Source: Alcaligenaceae bacterium
GTDB lineage: Bacteria > Pseudomonadota > Gammaproteobacteria > Burkholderiales > Burkholderiaceae_B
Direction: 5' to 3'
DNA: 64,000 nucleotides
Assembly (NCBI GenBank): GCA_013416395.1
Contig: JACCEP010000005.1
Coordinates: 243,737-307,736, forward strand
The translations under genes were made by a program, and so were the position numbers. The first letter of the stretch is position 1; every line of letters starts with the position of its first letter. The notes beneath the pieces are model-generated. The model ran no database searches, was not told the origin of the DNA, and saw only the letters and a program-made list of their open reading frames with translations. Positions 54,037 through 62,242 of the stretch are shown here, piece after piece.

Positions 54037-54480
54037 TCAGGTATGAACGTTGACACCGTTCTCACTTAGCACCTTAATTAGTTTCGGGACGTCTGGTGGG
54101 CCCGGTGCAATCTCCCGATCCAGTGCAGTAAACATCTCAACTGCGTGGCTACGCTTTTCAGTCATTTCTAGCACTTCGCCGCCGTCTGGGCCAAAGCTGA
54201 ATGCGTGGATGGTGTCGGCTGGGATATGTACAAATGTGCCCGTTACGCAATTGGTCGTCTTACCGCCACATGAAAATAGCACCTCGCCCGCAGTGACGTA
54301 AAACGATTCGTCCCAATCGTGACTGTGTGGCGGAGGACCTACTCCCTCGGAACCAGACGCCACGGTCACTTGTATACCTTGCGTATCGATGTAAGAAGCA
54401 AGGACATTCATCTTTGCGCCAACCACATTGATGGCGGGTCTGCGATCGTCTGGCTTGATTATGAAAGTTTCTGGATTCAT
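54037..54480 (-). CDS. Cupin-domain protein
   Basis: 147 residues with a single cupin barrel: motif 1 region PPHSHDWDESFYVTAGEVLF and motif 2 VHIPADTIHAFSFGPDGGEV. Metal ligands H, H, E are visible in the first and H in the second. Likely a small oxygenase or binding protein; substrate unknown. AGAGG precedes the ATG. GATAAAGC / GCTTTATC at 54013-54038 forms a hairpin over the stop and may act as a terminator. Confidence 0.82.
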   Translation of the reverse strand: MNPETFIIKPDDRRPAINVVGAKMNVLASYIDTQGIQVTVASGSEGVGPPPHSHDWDESFYVTAGEVLFSCGGKTTNCVTGTFVHIPADTIHAFSFGPDGGEVLEMTEKRSHAVEMFTALDREIAPGPPDVPKLIKVLSENGVNVHT

Positions 54481-54774
54481 ACCGTGCCTCTTTGGTGCGA
54501 CGTATCTGCCGCTTCAGTGTAAGTTTATCGCTTTGATGCTGTTGGTTGCGTAATGACTAAGTGCTACAAATAGAGTGGAAAAGTTTCTGCTTGTCCGGGT
54601 GTGTATTAACCCTGTCAAACGCTCTTTTCCACAGAGGGCCGAGTCGGCCAGCGCAAGCTCTGGTGCATTGTTGGTCTGGCACGGCGCTACCGGCGCCGAT
54701 TGGTCGAACAAGCCTGTCGAGTGTGTTACGCGAGGGTGATGGGCGCCAGGGAAAACGGGTTCAATCTGCAAATA

Positions 54775-54920
54775 ATCCAAGGAGTTGACCTCGTCAGCCT
54801 GACCGTCGCTGATGTAGATGAATGACGGAATCGAATCGTGCAAGTCCAGCAAGGTGTGCAGCACGACAACGGCTTTGTATTGGCGAAATGGCGCCGATGG
54901 ATATACCGTCTTATCGCTTA
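54775..54920 (-). pseudogene. IS4-family transposase remnant
   Basis: The minus strand reads APFRQYKAVVVLHTLLDLHD followed by SIPSFIYISDGQADEVNSLD, the middle of the IS4 transposase core that precedes the second catalytic Asp. Homology stops near 54775 and nothing of the remaining domains or inverted ends is visible. Confidence 0.65.
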
Positions 54921-54986
54921 CCGGGTTGCCTGTGCGGGATGATGGTATAAAAAAAGCGTCTTCCCCTATATTGAAAAAGCTTCATC

Positions 54987-55490
54987 ATGAGCAATATCGA
55001 ATTTCAGCCTGGCACGATTCGCCGCACCGACACCGGCTTTGAAGGGCAACTGTGCCGCATAATTGCACATCCGCCTGCGAGGGTTTGGCAGATGCTTATT
55101 GCACCGGATCAACTGGCGCAATGGCTGGCTCCGGGTACGATTGAGCTTCGTCAGGGAGGCGCAGTGCATATCAATTTTTCCGATAGCGGCATCCTGATTG
55201 AAAGTACGGTTACCGCCTATCAACCCGAGCAGCTGCTGGAATACTCCTGGAGTAGTGGCAGCGAACCAGCACGCCCGCTGCGCTGGGAGCTAAACCCAGC
55301 TTCAGAAGGCACGCAGTTGGTGCTTACCGTGAATGTGCCAGCACAAGAAGATATCGCCAAAGCCTGTGCGGGCTTCGAAGGCCACCTGGAAATGCTTGTG
55401 GCTACGCTGGAAGGGGTGCCTATCCGCTTTCCTTTCGACCTGTTCTTGCAGGCGCGCAAGGCCTATCAGGCTGCGATCCCCGCTGATTAG
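54987..55490 (+). CDS. SRPBCC/AHSA1-type START-domain protein
   Basis: 167 residues. GFEGQLCRIIAHPPARVWQM and QLAQWLAPGTIELRQGGAVH match the AHSA1-like activator family; ESTVTAYQPEQLLEYSW follows. A cytoplasmic hydrophobic-ligand binding fold with no assigned ligand. No strong ribosome site at 54987 but the domain starts close to it. Stands alone. Confidence 0.83.
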   Translation: MSNIEFQPGTIRRTDTGFEGQLCRIIAHPPARVWQMLIAPDQLAQWLAPGTIELRQGGAVHINFSDSGILIESTVTAYQPEQLLEYSWSSGSEPARPLRWELNPASEGTQLVLTVNVPAQEDIAKACAGFEGHLEMLVATLEGVPIRFPFDLFLQARKAYQAAIPAD

Positions 55491-55504
55491 TGGGGGCGCT
55501 TCAG

Positions 55505-55523
55505 TCGAGCTGAAAAAGCTCGA
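55505..55523. terminator. Small hairpin between convergent genes
   Basis: TCGAGCT-GAAAA-AGCTCGA is a perfect 7-bp stem between the SRPBCC gene and the convergent membrane-protein gene. It could end both transcripts, though no T-tract follows. Confidence 0.35.
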
Positions 55524-55573
55524 GATGACGGTTTGAAATCAACTTTTTCGTCGGTGAACAAACTTAAGCCGGT

Positions 55574-56017
55574 TTAACGACGCCCAGCCGTTGCTAGGAA
55601 GAAGATAGCTGTACCCAACCCCCAAGCGCCATTGACGAGAAAAGCAGTTATCACGCCAGCGGAGTGAAAGCCTCCGCCCATGGGCATACCCTTGAGCGGT
55701 AACACCACAAACCAGGCGACCAAGCTCGGACCGATCGCGCCGAACACGATTGCGGCTATCAGGTACGCGAGCAGGTTACGAGGAAACTTACACTCAAACA
55801 GCACAAACACCATGCCCCAAATACCGCCCCAGAAAGCCAGTGACCAGATTTTTGGCACACCAAATGGTGCTGTCGGAGCAAGGGGAAAGGGCGCAATTGA
55901 AACGAAGTGAACACCATGGAGCAATGTCAACATAGCTTGGTGAAAGACGAGTACTGCAACGAAGCCTGCCGCAAAACCGAGCAGATAGCGGGACAGTGTA
56001 TGTGTTGAGCCTGTCAA
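55574..56017 (-). CDS. Small multi-pass membrane protein
   Basis: 147 residues with four hydrophobic segments (about 9-30, 55-75, 83-105, 118-140). WSLAFWGGIWGMVFVLFECK and LPLKGMPMGGGFHSAGVITA are the distinctive parts. TTG start with AAGGG at good spacing. I do not recognise a named family. Confidence 0.6.
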   Translation of the reverse strand: MTGSTHTLSRYLLGFAAGFVAVLVFHQAMLTLLHGVHFVSIAPFPLAPTAPFGVPKIWSLAFWGGIWGMVFVLFECKFPRNLLAYLIAAIVFGAIGPSLVAWFVVLPLKGMPMGGGFHSAGVITAFLVNGAWGLGTAIFFLATAGRR

Positions 56018-56759
56018 TTCTTAACCCTTTAGAAGTTTAGTATGCGACTGCTGTTGATAAGAATACTACCTCTTTGATATATCGCGGCATCAGGGTAGCC
56101 AAGGTGAACTGCGCTGCTGGTGCATAGTCCCTCACCAGGCTCAGCGAAATGCCGGACTCAATCTTGAGATTGGCTTGCTCATCATTGTTGGGGATGCTGC
56201 AGGTGTGGGTCTGGCTGGTACCAGCGCGGCGCAAGCGTAGCTGGAACGATGCTACCAGTTGGGGAAACTTGGCGCGTTAGCAGGAATTCTGCATAGGCAA
56301 AACAAGGCGATTTTCTGATGCGATTGTGGCAAAAATTTTTCTATGTATTGTCACGCAATTGCCACAAAATGCGATGGCTCGCATCGGGAATTGGAAAGGC
56401 GTTTCCCTTATCCTGATGCAGGCGACCAGGAGGCAATGCTTAAGCTCATGCGGGATGAGTACACCAAGCAGAACCCGAACCAATAAAGCAGACCCCGAAG
56501 TGGGCCAGTAGGTAGTGGTAAATCGTATTTTTATATTTTATCTTAAGCACTTGATTTACAATAATAAATACGAATTGGTGGTGACCTACCCCCCCCAGAC
56601 CCGGCACTCTCACGTTGCGCCAACATAATTTAAGATTTTGATTGACAGCGGTAGTTCTTGTTAAATAGAATAAGATCTCGTAATATTAAGTAACTTTAGA
56701 ATCACAACCTAGGTTGAAAAAGTTGTTTCGCTGTTCATAATATTAGTAAGGGCACGACA
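56018..56759. other. AT-rich regulatory region upstream of the curli operon
   Basis: The part from about 56518 to 56759 is markedly AT-rich (runs such as TTTTTATATTTTATC and TAAATAGAATAAGATC), unlike the neighbouring coding DNA, and is the likely promoter and regulator-binding area of the csg operon. At about 56385-56486 the plus strand has a short open stretch (ERRFPYPDAGDQEAMLKLMR) of unknown origin ending in a stop. No full gene is visible. Confidence 0.5.
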
Positions 56760-57257
56760 TTGCATGCTTTCAGACACGTCACGAGAGTGAAGGCGGACGC
56801 GCTGCACATAGGTCTGCAGTGCGTTTTTTTGGGGATTGGGCTGGCCTCTATGACAGCTCAGGCCCAGGCAAGCAACGCGCAGGCCGTTGTGGAGGGTAGC
56901 CCGTTGTTGAGTTCGGGTCCCATCGCTGCAGACCCGCTGCGGGGCATTGTCGTCAACCGTACTATCACAACCTTGGGTTGGGACTTTTATACAGACTTCA
57001 CAAACGTCTGGCGCGCGCTGCACCCGGAATCCGACTTCACGCTGACTATCACCGAGCGGCCTACCGCTCAGTACGGAAGTGAAATTTGGATCGATTACAG
57101 GGATCTGCGCACTTACCATACATTCTTAGCCCCTGCACGGTCCAAAGTCGAAGACACTGCACGTGAGGCCGTTCAAATCGTTTACCAGACCATTACCCGA
57201 TATGAAGAGCAAAGTAAGCTCGTCAAGGACAAGGATCTGGGCCCGGAGGAAATGTAA
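56760..57257 (+). CDS. csgE: Curli assembly protein CsgE
   Basis: 165 residues starting with TTG (AAGGG 8 nt upstream; a GTG at 56787 is an alternative). A signal peptide ends near AQAQA-SNAQ. The mature CsgE features are GIVVNRTITTLGWDFYTDF and ITERPTAQYGSEIWIDYRD, then AREAVQIVYQTITRYEEQSK. CsgE caps the CsgG pore on the periplasmic side and targets curlins to it. First gene of the operon; csgF follows without a gap. Confidence 0.9.
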   Translation: MHAFRHVTRVKADALHIGLQCVFLGIGLASMTAQAQASNAQAVVEGSPLLSSGPIAADPLRGIVVNRTITTLGWDFYTDFTNVWRALHPESDFTLTITERPTAQYGSEIWIDYRDLRTYHTFLAPARSKVEDTAREAVQIVYQTITRYEEQSKLVKDKDLGPEEM

Positions 57258-57632
57258 ATGAAACATCTCAACACACGAAACACACTGCGCAGCACGACCG
57301 AACTGTTGTTCGCTGCAACTCTGGCGCTGGGCAGCGCGTCGGTTATTGCCTCGCCGCTCATCTACACACCTGTCAACCCGTCGTTTGGCGGTTACGCGTT
57401 TAACGGCCCTTATCTGTTGAGCATCGCCGTCCAGGGCGCCAGCGGCGGTGCTCCCAATCCGCTAGACGGACTGAACTTGACGGGGCTCACGACCATGCCC
57501 ACCACGCCCACCACGCCCACCACTCCAGATCTGTCAGGTAGTGGTATTAGTGGTAATGGTATTAATGGTAGTGGAAGTGGAAGTGGTGGTAGCAGTGGTA
57601 GTAGTGCTGCTGGTGCCGCGCAAGGACGATAG
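57258..57632 (+). CDS. csgF: CsgF-like protein with only the CsgG-binding head conserved
   Basis: 124 residues. Signal peptide ends near VIA-SPLIYTP. The following PVNPSFGGYAFNGPYLLSIA matches the N-terminal CsgF peptide that inserts into the CsgG pore. The usual C-terminal domain of about 70-80 residues is absent; instead a Thr-Pro repeat (TTPTTPTTP) and a Gly/Ser-rich tail close the protein. Nucleotide-level repeats (9-bp ACCACGCCC at 57492-57527, then AGTGGT-type units to 57608) underlie it. Start follows csgE directly. Confidence 0.82.
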   Translation: MKHLNTRNTLRSTTELLFAATLALGSASVIASPLIYTPVNPSFGGYAFNGPYLLSIAVQGASGGAPNPLDGLNLTGLTTMPTTPTTPTTPDLSGSGISGNGINGSGSGSGGSSGSSAAGAAQGR

Positions 57633-57675
57633 CAGCAGCGGTTGCTTACTAATAATAGTAATAAGTTGGAGACTA

Positions 57676-58716
57676 ATGTTTATGCAAACTCTTACGCCCA
57701 CCCCGGCCCAGTTCCAGTATGCCGTACCCAATTGGCGGATCTTTCGCTTGTGTACAGGTGCGTTGGCTACGCTTGCTTTGACGGCTTGTGCGACTCCGTG
57801 GGCGCCATTGCATCCACATACGCCTGCTGGCGTGAGCAGTCCGGCGCAGTTGACGCCCGTCACACCCTCGGGCCTGGACTTGACGAAGTTGCCGCCGCCG
57901 CGGACAAAGATTGTGGCGGCCGTGTACAGCTTTCGGGACGTGACCGGGCAATATAAATCGACCCCGAACAGTGCCTTCTCCACCGCTGTGACGCAAGGCG
58001 GCGCGTCCATGCTGGTGAAGGCGCTCAAGAGTTCGGGTTGGTATATTCCGGTTGAACGCGAGGGCCTGCAGTCGCTGCTGACCGAACGCCGGGTGCTACG
58101 TGCTGTGGCCGAAAGTGATGCCAAACAGCGCAAACCCACACTGGGTATCGAGAACTTGGTACCGGCCAGCATCGTTCTTGAAGGCGGCGTGATTGGCTAC
58201 GACAGCAACATTCTTACGGGTGGATTGGGTGCGACGTTCCTTGGCATTGGCTTGACAACGCAATACAGCGTGGACCAGGTGACGGTCAACCTGCGAGCGG
58301 TGTCTGTCCAGACCGGTGAAGTACTCGATAGCGTCTCGACGACAAAAACCATTTATTCCTACGAGTTGCACCCCAGCTACTTCCGCTTCGTGAACTTCAC
58401 TGACCTGCTGCAGGCTGAGGGTGGATATACCCGCAACGAGCCGGCACAACTGGCAGTCAAAGAGGCCATTGACGCGGCAGTCATGAGCCTGACCATTCAA
58501 GGGATCAGCAATCATCAGTGGCAGCTCAAGGATCCCTCTGACTGGAACTCTGCCGTCATCCAGCGATATCTGACGAACGAGAAGGATCAGACAGTGCTCA
58601 CGCCGATTTCGCTGACGTCCACCGACGCCCAGGCCGAGGCCGCAGACACCACCCAGCGCAAGAACTGGGACTTTGAATCCGAAGGTAACCAGTCTAACGT
58701 TTCCGGGAGTAAGTAA
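57676..58716 (+). CDS. csgG: Curli secretion channel lipoprotein CsgG
   Basis: About 346 residues with a lipobox (LALTAC-ATPW) and a CsgG core: KIVAAVYSFRDVTGQYKSTP, GGASMLVKALKSSGWYIPVE and REGLQSLLTERRVLRAVAES, with the transmembrane beta-hairpin region around ILTGGLGATFLGIGL. It forms the nonameric outer-membrane pore for curlin export. ATG 57676 or 57682 follows GGAG; a longer upstream frame reads through the csgF repeats and is not used. The stop overlaps the next start by one base. Confidence 0.9.
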   Translation: MFMQTLTPTPAQFQYAVPNWRIFRLCTGALATLALTACATPWAPLHPHTPAGVSSPAQLTPVTPSGLDLTKLPPPRTKIVAAVYSFRDVTGQYKSTPNSAFSTAVTQGGASMLVKALKSSGWYIPVEREGLQSLLTERRVLRAVAESDAKQRKPTLGIENLVPASIVLEGGVIGYDSNILTGGLGATFLGIGLTTQYSVDQVTVNLRAVSVQTGEVLDSVSTTKTIYSYELHPSYFRFVNFTDLLQAEGGYTRNEPAQLAVKEAIDAAVMSLTIQGISNHQWQLKDPSDWNSAVIQRYLTNEKDQTVLTPISLTSTDAQAEAADTTQRKNWDFESEGNQSNVSGSK

Positions 58717-59210
58717 TGAAGAAATTCAATAGCAGGGTTATGCCTCACGCTATGAGTCGGGCGCGCGGGTATGCCATCGCATGTGGTCTGACGTTTCTGA
58801 TTGGCGTCCCGTCCATCGGCTACGCCCACGGCGATCTAGCAAGCCCCGAGGGTCTAATCTCATACAGCGTACAGGTCGGAGTCGACAACACCAGTAACAT
58901 TTCCCAACACTACGCTATAAATAGTGCTGCTGGAGTCGTCCAAGTGGGTAATAACAATACCGCCGACGTGACACAAGTAGGGTATGGAAATCAGGCAGGT
59001 ATTGTACAGGTGGGCAGCAATGATTCGGCGAGCGTCACCCAGTTCGGCGCGGGTAACGGCACCTTCGTGGGGCAATTCGCTAGTAACCAGACGGCCAATG
59101 TCGATGTGGCCGGCTTCGGGAATAAAGTGATTGTCGTGCAGCGGACGCCGGGTATCACCACGAGCGTACCTGTAGTCGGCATAGGGCAAACGATACTGAT
59201 TGTTAAATAA
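58716..59210 (+). CDS. Curlin-repeat protein, probable CsgB-like nucleator
   Basis: 164 residues: Sec signal (cut near IGYA-HGDL) and about 5-6 repeats of the form VQVG-x-N-N-x-A (VVQVGNNNTADVTQVGYGN). C-terminal part is less regular and ends VVGIGQTILIVK, unlike the other curlin, which suits a nucleator or surface anchor. Start overlaps csgG by one base. The role relative to the next curlin is inference from position and size. Confidence 0.82.
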   Translation: MKKFNSRVMPHAMSRARGYAIACGLTFLIGVPSIGYAHGDLASPEGLISYSVQVGVDNTSNISQHYAINSAAGVVQVGNNNTADVTQVGYGNQAGIVQVGSNDSASVTQFGAGNGTFVGQFASNQTANVDVAGFGNKVIVVQRTPGITTSVPVVGIGQTILIVK

Positions 59211-59290
59211 GGCACCATCTCCAGATCCGGTTCTGGAACCACCGGAAAATGGCTAATAACTCTGGTTCCGCGACAAATTAGGAGTTTCAT

Positions 59291-59998
59291 ATGAAAACGA
59301 CTTTATCCATTGTAGCTTCCAGTATTGCTTTGGTCTTGGCCAGTGGTTCGGCCTTTGCGGGCCCGACCGAAACAGGAACTTTCCAGGTAGGTATTGCTAA
59401 CGATGCTGCGATTTCTGCGGTATCCAACGGCGGATCTGTCTTCATTGGTCAGGTAGGGTATAACAACCACAGTGACGCAACGGTGTCGGCTAGCGCTGAT
59501 GCTTCTATCGGCGTTTTTCAGGTTGGAGCTAGTAACACCAGTAATCCCTGGTCGCAATTCAATAGCTACTCGAGCAGTATTGGGGTTCTTCAGGTGGGTT
59601 ACGGTAACACCACGAATCCCGTGCAGCAGCAGAACGGAAACGCACCTGGGGGCACAACAGGAGCGAGTACTATCCGTGTTACTCAGGTGGGAGTTCGGAA
59701 CAATGCTGACGCAAGCCAGAGCCTCACTACCAATACTATGAGCCGCACCACCCAGGTAGGATATATGAACGATAGTAATATTATGCAGGGGGGCGGAACA
59801 TGGACTGATGGCAACTCGGCTAACGTACTGCAGGTCGGCGCTCGCAATGACGCGCTTATTACGCAAGCCAGCGGCGATGGCATGACGGCAGGCATCGCGC
59901 AGTTTGGCGCTCACAATCATGCGAGCATCGCCCAAAGTGTGTCGGGCAGCAACGCTCATGCATTCCAAGTTGGGTACGGCAACCAAAGCTCGCAGTAG
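59291..59998 (+). CDS. Curlin-repeat protein, probable major subunit
   Basis: 235 residues: Sec signal (cut near SAFA-GPT) and about nine curlin repeats with a QVG core (VLQVGYGNTTNP, VLQVGARNDALIT, AFQVGYGNQSSQ at the end). Longer than CsgA of E. coli (5 repeats). AGGAG precedes the ATG. A strong terminator lies 73 bp after the stop, before csgH, so the amyloid gene may be transcribed at a higher level than the distal gene. Confidence 0.85.
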   Translation: MKTTLSIVASSIALVLASGSAFAGPTETGTFQVGIANDAAISAVSNGGSVFIGQVGYNNHSDATVSASADASIGVFQVGASNTSNPWSQFNSYSSSIGVLQVGYGNTTNPVQQQNGNAPGGTTGASTIRVTQVGVRNNADASQSLTTNTMSRTTQVGYMNDSNIMQGGGTWTDGNSANVLQVGARNDALITQASGDGMTAGIAQFGAHNHASIAQSVSGSNAHAFQVGYGNQSSQ

Positions 59999-60071
59999 TC
60001 TAAGTTGAGTACGGCAGCCACAGAGCAGCATTACGAATTAAACTGTGCATATGCCGTATGTAGTGGTCGGC

Positions 60072-60108
60072 AGCAGCTCCGGGGTGATTCCCGGAGCTGC
60101 TTTGTTAA
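60072..60108 (+). terminator. Terminator between the major curlin and csgH
   Basis: AGCAGCTCCGGG and CCCGGAGCTGCT form a perfect 12-bp stem with a 6-nt loop followed by TTGTT. Placed within a 142-bp gap, it may attenuate rather than stop csgH transcription. Confidence 0.7.
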
Positions 60109-60139
60109 TCTTGCTGCTGTACGGCGGCATGGGGCATAC

Positions 60140-60448
60140 ATGAATGCAAATGTGAACCTCCAGGTATGGCTCGAGACGGTGCCCGATACGCATCCCAGCG
60201 TTGTCGTGCCGTACGTCCGTAGTGAGACAGACGGCGTCATCCAATACCAGCTCAAGGTGTCCAAGCGTGGTTTCAGCGGCGTTTCGAATCTGGGCCAGAG
60301 CGGAGACGTGCGGGTTCAGGCTGGTCAGCCAGCTGCTCTCTCTCGATTTTCTCTAAATATCGGAAAGAACGACGAGTGCACTATAGAACTTGTCCTTTTC
60401 AACAGCCAGCACCCTGCTGACACCTATCACTTCGACTGCCCTCGCTAA
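60140..60448 (+). CDS. csgH: Curli chaperone CsgH
   Basis: 102 residues; NLQVWLETVPDTHPSVVVPY, GQSGDVRV, ALSRFSLNI, and ECTIEL with a closing FDCPR are shared with the copy at 14833. The two cysteines may form a disulfide. CsgH-type proteins inhibit premature curlin polymerisation in the periplasm; no classical signal peptide is visible from ATG 60140, while the frame continues to 60005 through the terminator and is not chosen. Last gene of the locus. Confidence 0.82.
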   Translation: MNANVNLQVWLETVPDTHPSVVVPYVRSETDGVIQYQLKVSKRGFSGVSNLGQSGDVRVQAGQPAALSRFSLNIGKNDECTIELVLFNSQHPADTYHFDCPR

Positions 60449-60641
60449 AGAAGATAAGCTTCGGTATCCTTCCAACGCCCTGAGAGGACTTAGGCAAGTG
60501 ATGCTACTCATATAGTGCCGCCGGCACCGCCGGACACTGTACCGCCACGACTGGCTCTGCCACGTGGCAGCCGATGCAATACCGGCGGCGACAACGAAAG
60601 CTATCAGATGGGTTTTGAGAAATAGGAGATTCATGCGACGA

Positions 60642-61090
60642 CTAGTCCGGACTGGTAGCTGTGACCATCGAACGTGAGTAATTGCCGCCACCGGTATGAG
60701 GTTTTACGGGAGTGCCTTTAAACTTAGCGTAATCGGGGTGGTCGGGCTCGATGGCGGTTTTCACTACATTGCGATTTCCGCCTTTGGTGTCTTTTTCTAC
60801 ATCCACGCGGGCGAGAAACTCTAGACCATCGAGCTCATGAAAACCGTGAATGCGACGGGCTGCGCTGGCTTCAGGCGAACTGTCACGCGGATCCACACCA
60901 CGGGCATTGTTAAGGGCGGCACGAATAAAGCTGCGGCCCATTTGGCCCCAGCTTGGCCCCTTTTTGGAGTGCAGGCCGATGTTGAACCACATCTTGCGTT
61001 TGGTATGGCGCCCTCGGTCAACTCCCATTCGTCGCGCTCATTACGGATCTGAAAGCCGTAGGCAGCCAAGCGCAGATTGACGGCTCGCGA
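60642..61090 (-). pseudogene. Frameshifted phage-type gene
   Basis: Two overlapping frames on the minus strand join into one protein: upstream LAAYGFQIRNERDEWELTEG continues after a one-base shift near 61010 as RHTKRKMWFNIGLHSKKG, then HELDGLEFLARVDVEKDTKG and a stop at 60642. The end part resembles phage DUF669-type proteins. The shift means it is probably not made. No other phage gene is nearby. Confidence 0.45.
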
Positions 61091-61099
61091 GACAAACAG

Positions 61100-61848
61100 A
61101 GATCAGAGACTGAATTTCGCCGAAATTATGCCAAAACTACGCTCATCAGCGGAATGACGCTCGCGAGACGGAACCGCTAAGTCCCACCAACCGCGCATCT
61201 CCGAGCAATCGGCATAGGGGGCAGTCTTTGTGGAATGCGCGCCTGCCACACCACCCGGCATGGGGGACCGCACCGGGCGGTTCGAGAGGTTTCAGGTCAA
61301 GAAAGCTGGGGTAGACCCAGCCGGTCAAAGTACGCCACAGTTAGCACACCATTGAGCGAATTGGCGCTGTTGCGCCACCAGCATCGGGAATTTGCCGCAA
61401 TGGGTCGAGCCACCCATTCGGGCGCACCCAGTGCACGTAACTCGCGCAGCATGGTGGGGCCACGCTTCCATTGTTTGAGCTGGATCGCTCGTAGCCGGTG
61501 ACGTAGCCATTCGTCCAGCTCGCGCCAGGCTCTGGGCGTTTGCGTCAGACCGAAGTAGCCTTTCCAGCCCAACAGATAGGAGCGCAGCCGATCCACAACT
61601 TGTTGCATACTGCGCCCCCCCGAACGGCGCGTCAGTTGCCGTACACGTTGCTTGAACGTGGCCAGCGCCTTGGTCGCCACCCGACGCTGAATCACCCCTT
61701 TGGGAGCTATCCAGAAGCTGTAGCCCAGGAACTTGCGATAGGCAAAGACGCTTGCGATCGCGCTTTTGGTCTCATTGACCTGACCTAATGGGATGGTCAC
61801 CCCTGCCCGAACTGGCATAGATGTGCGAAAGTGACGATGAACTGACCT
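61100..61848 (-). mobile_element. 3' part of a group II intron, truncated by IS3
   Basis: Contains the C-terminus of the intron maturase (61297-61790) and downstream structured RNA: CCACCCGG and CCGGGCGG at 61251-61280 pair as a stem around a short loop, resembling the domain IV/V end. The 5' part of the intron is missing beyond the IS3 insertion. Confidence 0.6.
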
Positions 61849-61866
61849 GTCCCCAAAGTTAGGCAC
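61297..61866 (-). pseudogene. Group II intron reverse transcriptase/maturase, C-terminal fragment
   Basis: The intron-derived part (about 61297-61790) reads AYRKFLGYSFWIAPKGVIQR, RLRSYLLGWKGYFGLTQTP and WRELDEWLRHRLRAIQLKQW, the X/maturase and D end of group II intron proteins. The reverse transcriptase domain is gone: the frame upstream enters unrelated DNA and the IS3 element. Truncated remnant. Confidence 0.85.
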
Positions 61867-61901
61867 AAAATCAGGTAGAGTCCGTTTAAAGGAATACGGA
61901 C

Positions 61902-62165
61902 ATGAAGAAACGGTTTACCGAAGAACAGATCATCGGTTTCATCAAGGAAGCCGAAGCGGGCTTAGCTGTGGATGCGCTATGCGGCAAGCATGGGTTTGGC
62001 AGCTCTACTTTTTACAAGTGGAAAGCCAAGTTTGGCGGCATGGATGTCTCCGACGCTAAGCGACTCAAGGCGCTGGAAGATGAAAACGGTCGATTGAAAC
62101 GTCTTTTGGCTGACAGCATGCTCGATAACGCGGCGCTCAAGGATATCGTTAGCCGAAAGTGGTAG
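61902..62165 (+). CDS. IS3-family transposase OrfA
   Basis: 87 residues. MKKRFTEEQIIGFIKEAEAG and GKHGFGSSTFYKWKAKFGG form the HTH domain, followed by the leucine-zipper-like LKALEDENGRLKRLLADSML. Typical IS407-group OrfA; the catalytic OrfB follows. Confidence 0.93.
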   Translation: MKKRFTEEQIIGFIKEAEAGLAVDALCGKHGFGSSTFYKWKAKFGGMDVSDAKRLKALEDENGRLKRLLADSMLDNAALKDIVSRKW

Positions 62166-62242
62166 GCCCACGGGCTCGTCGTGACGCTGTGCAGCTATTA
62201 AAGCAAGCATGGTAGCTGTCGGAACGACGCGCTTGTGGGCTG

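Noticed and set aside
57492..57608. Tandem repeats as a CRISPR or phase-variation tract
   Set aside because: Units are 6-9 bp within a coding frame, not spaced repeats; length changes by unit would keep the frame, so no on/off switching is expected.
57541..57675. Upstream extension of csgG
   Set aside because: It consists of an out-of-frame reading of the csgF repeats (Val-rich) and hides the lipoprotein signal 60 residues inside.
59303..60031. Long open frame on the minus strand opposite the major curlin
   Set aside because: A shadow of the repetitive curlin sequence; no start signal or domain.
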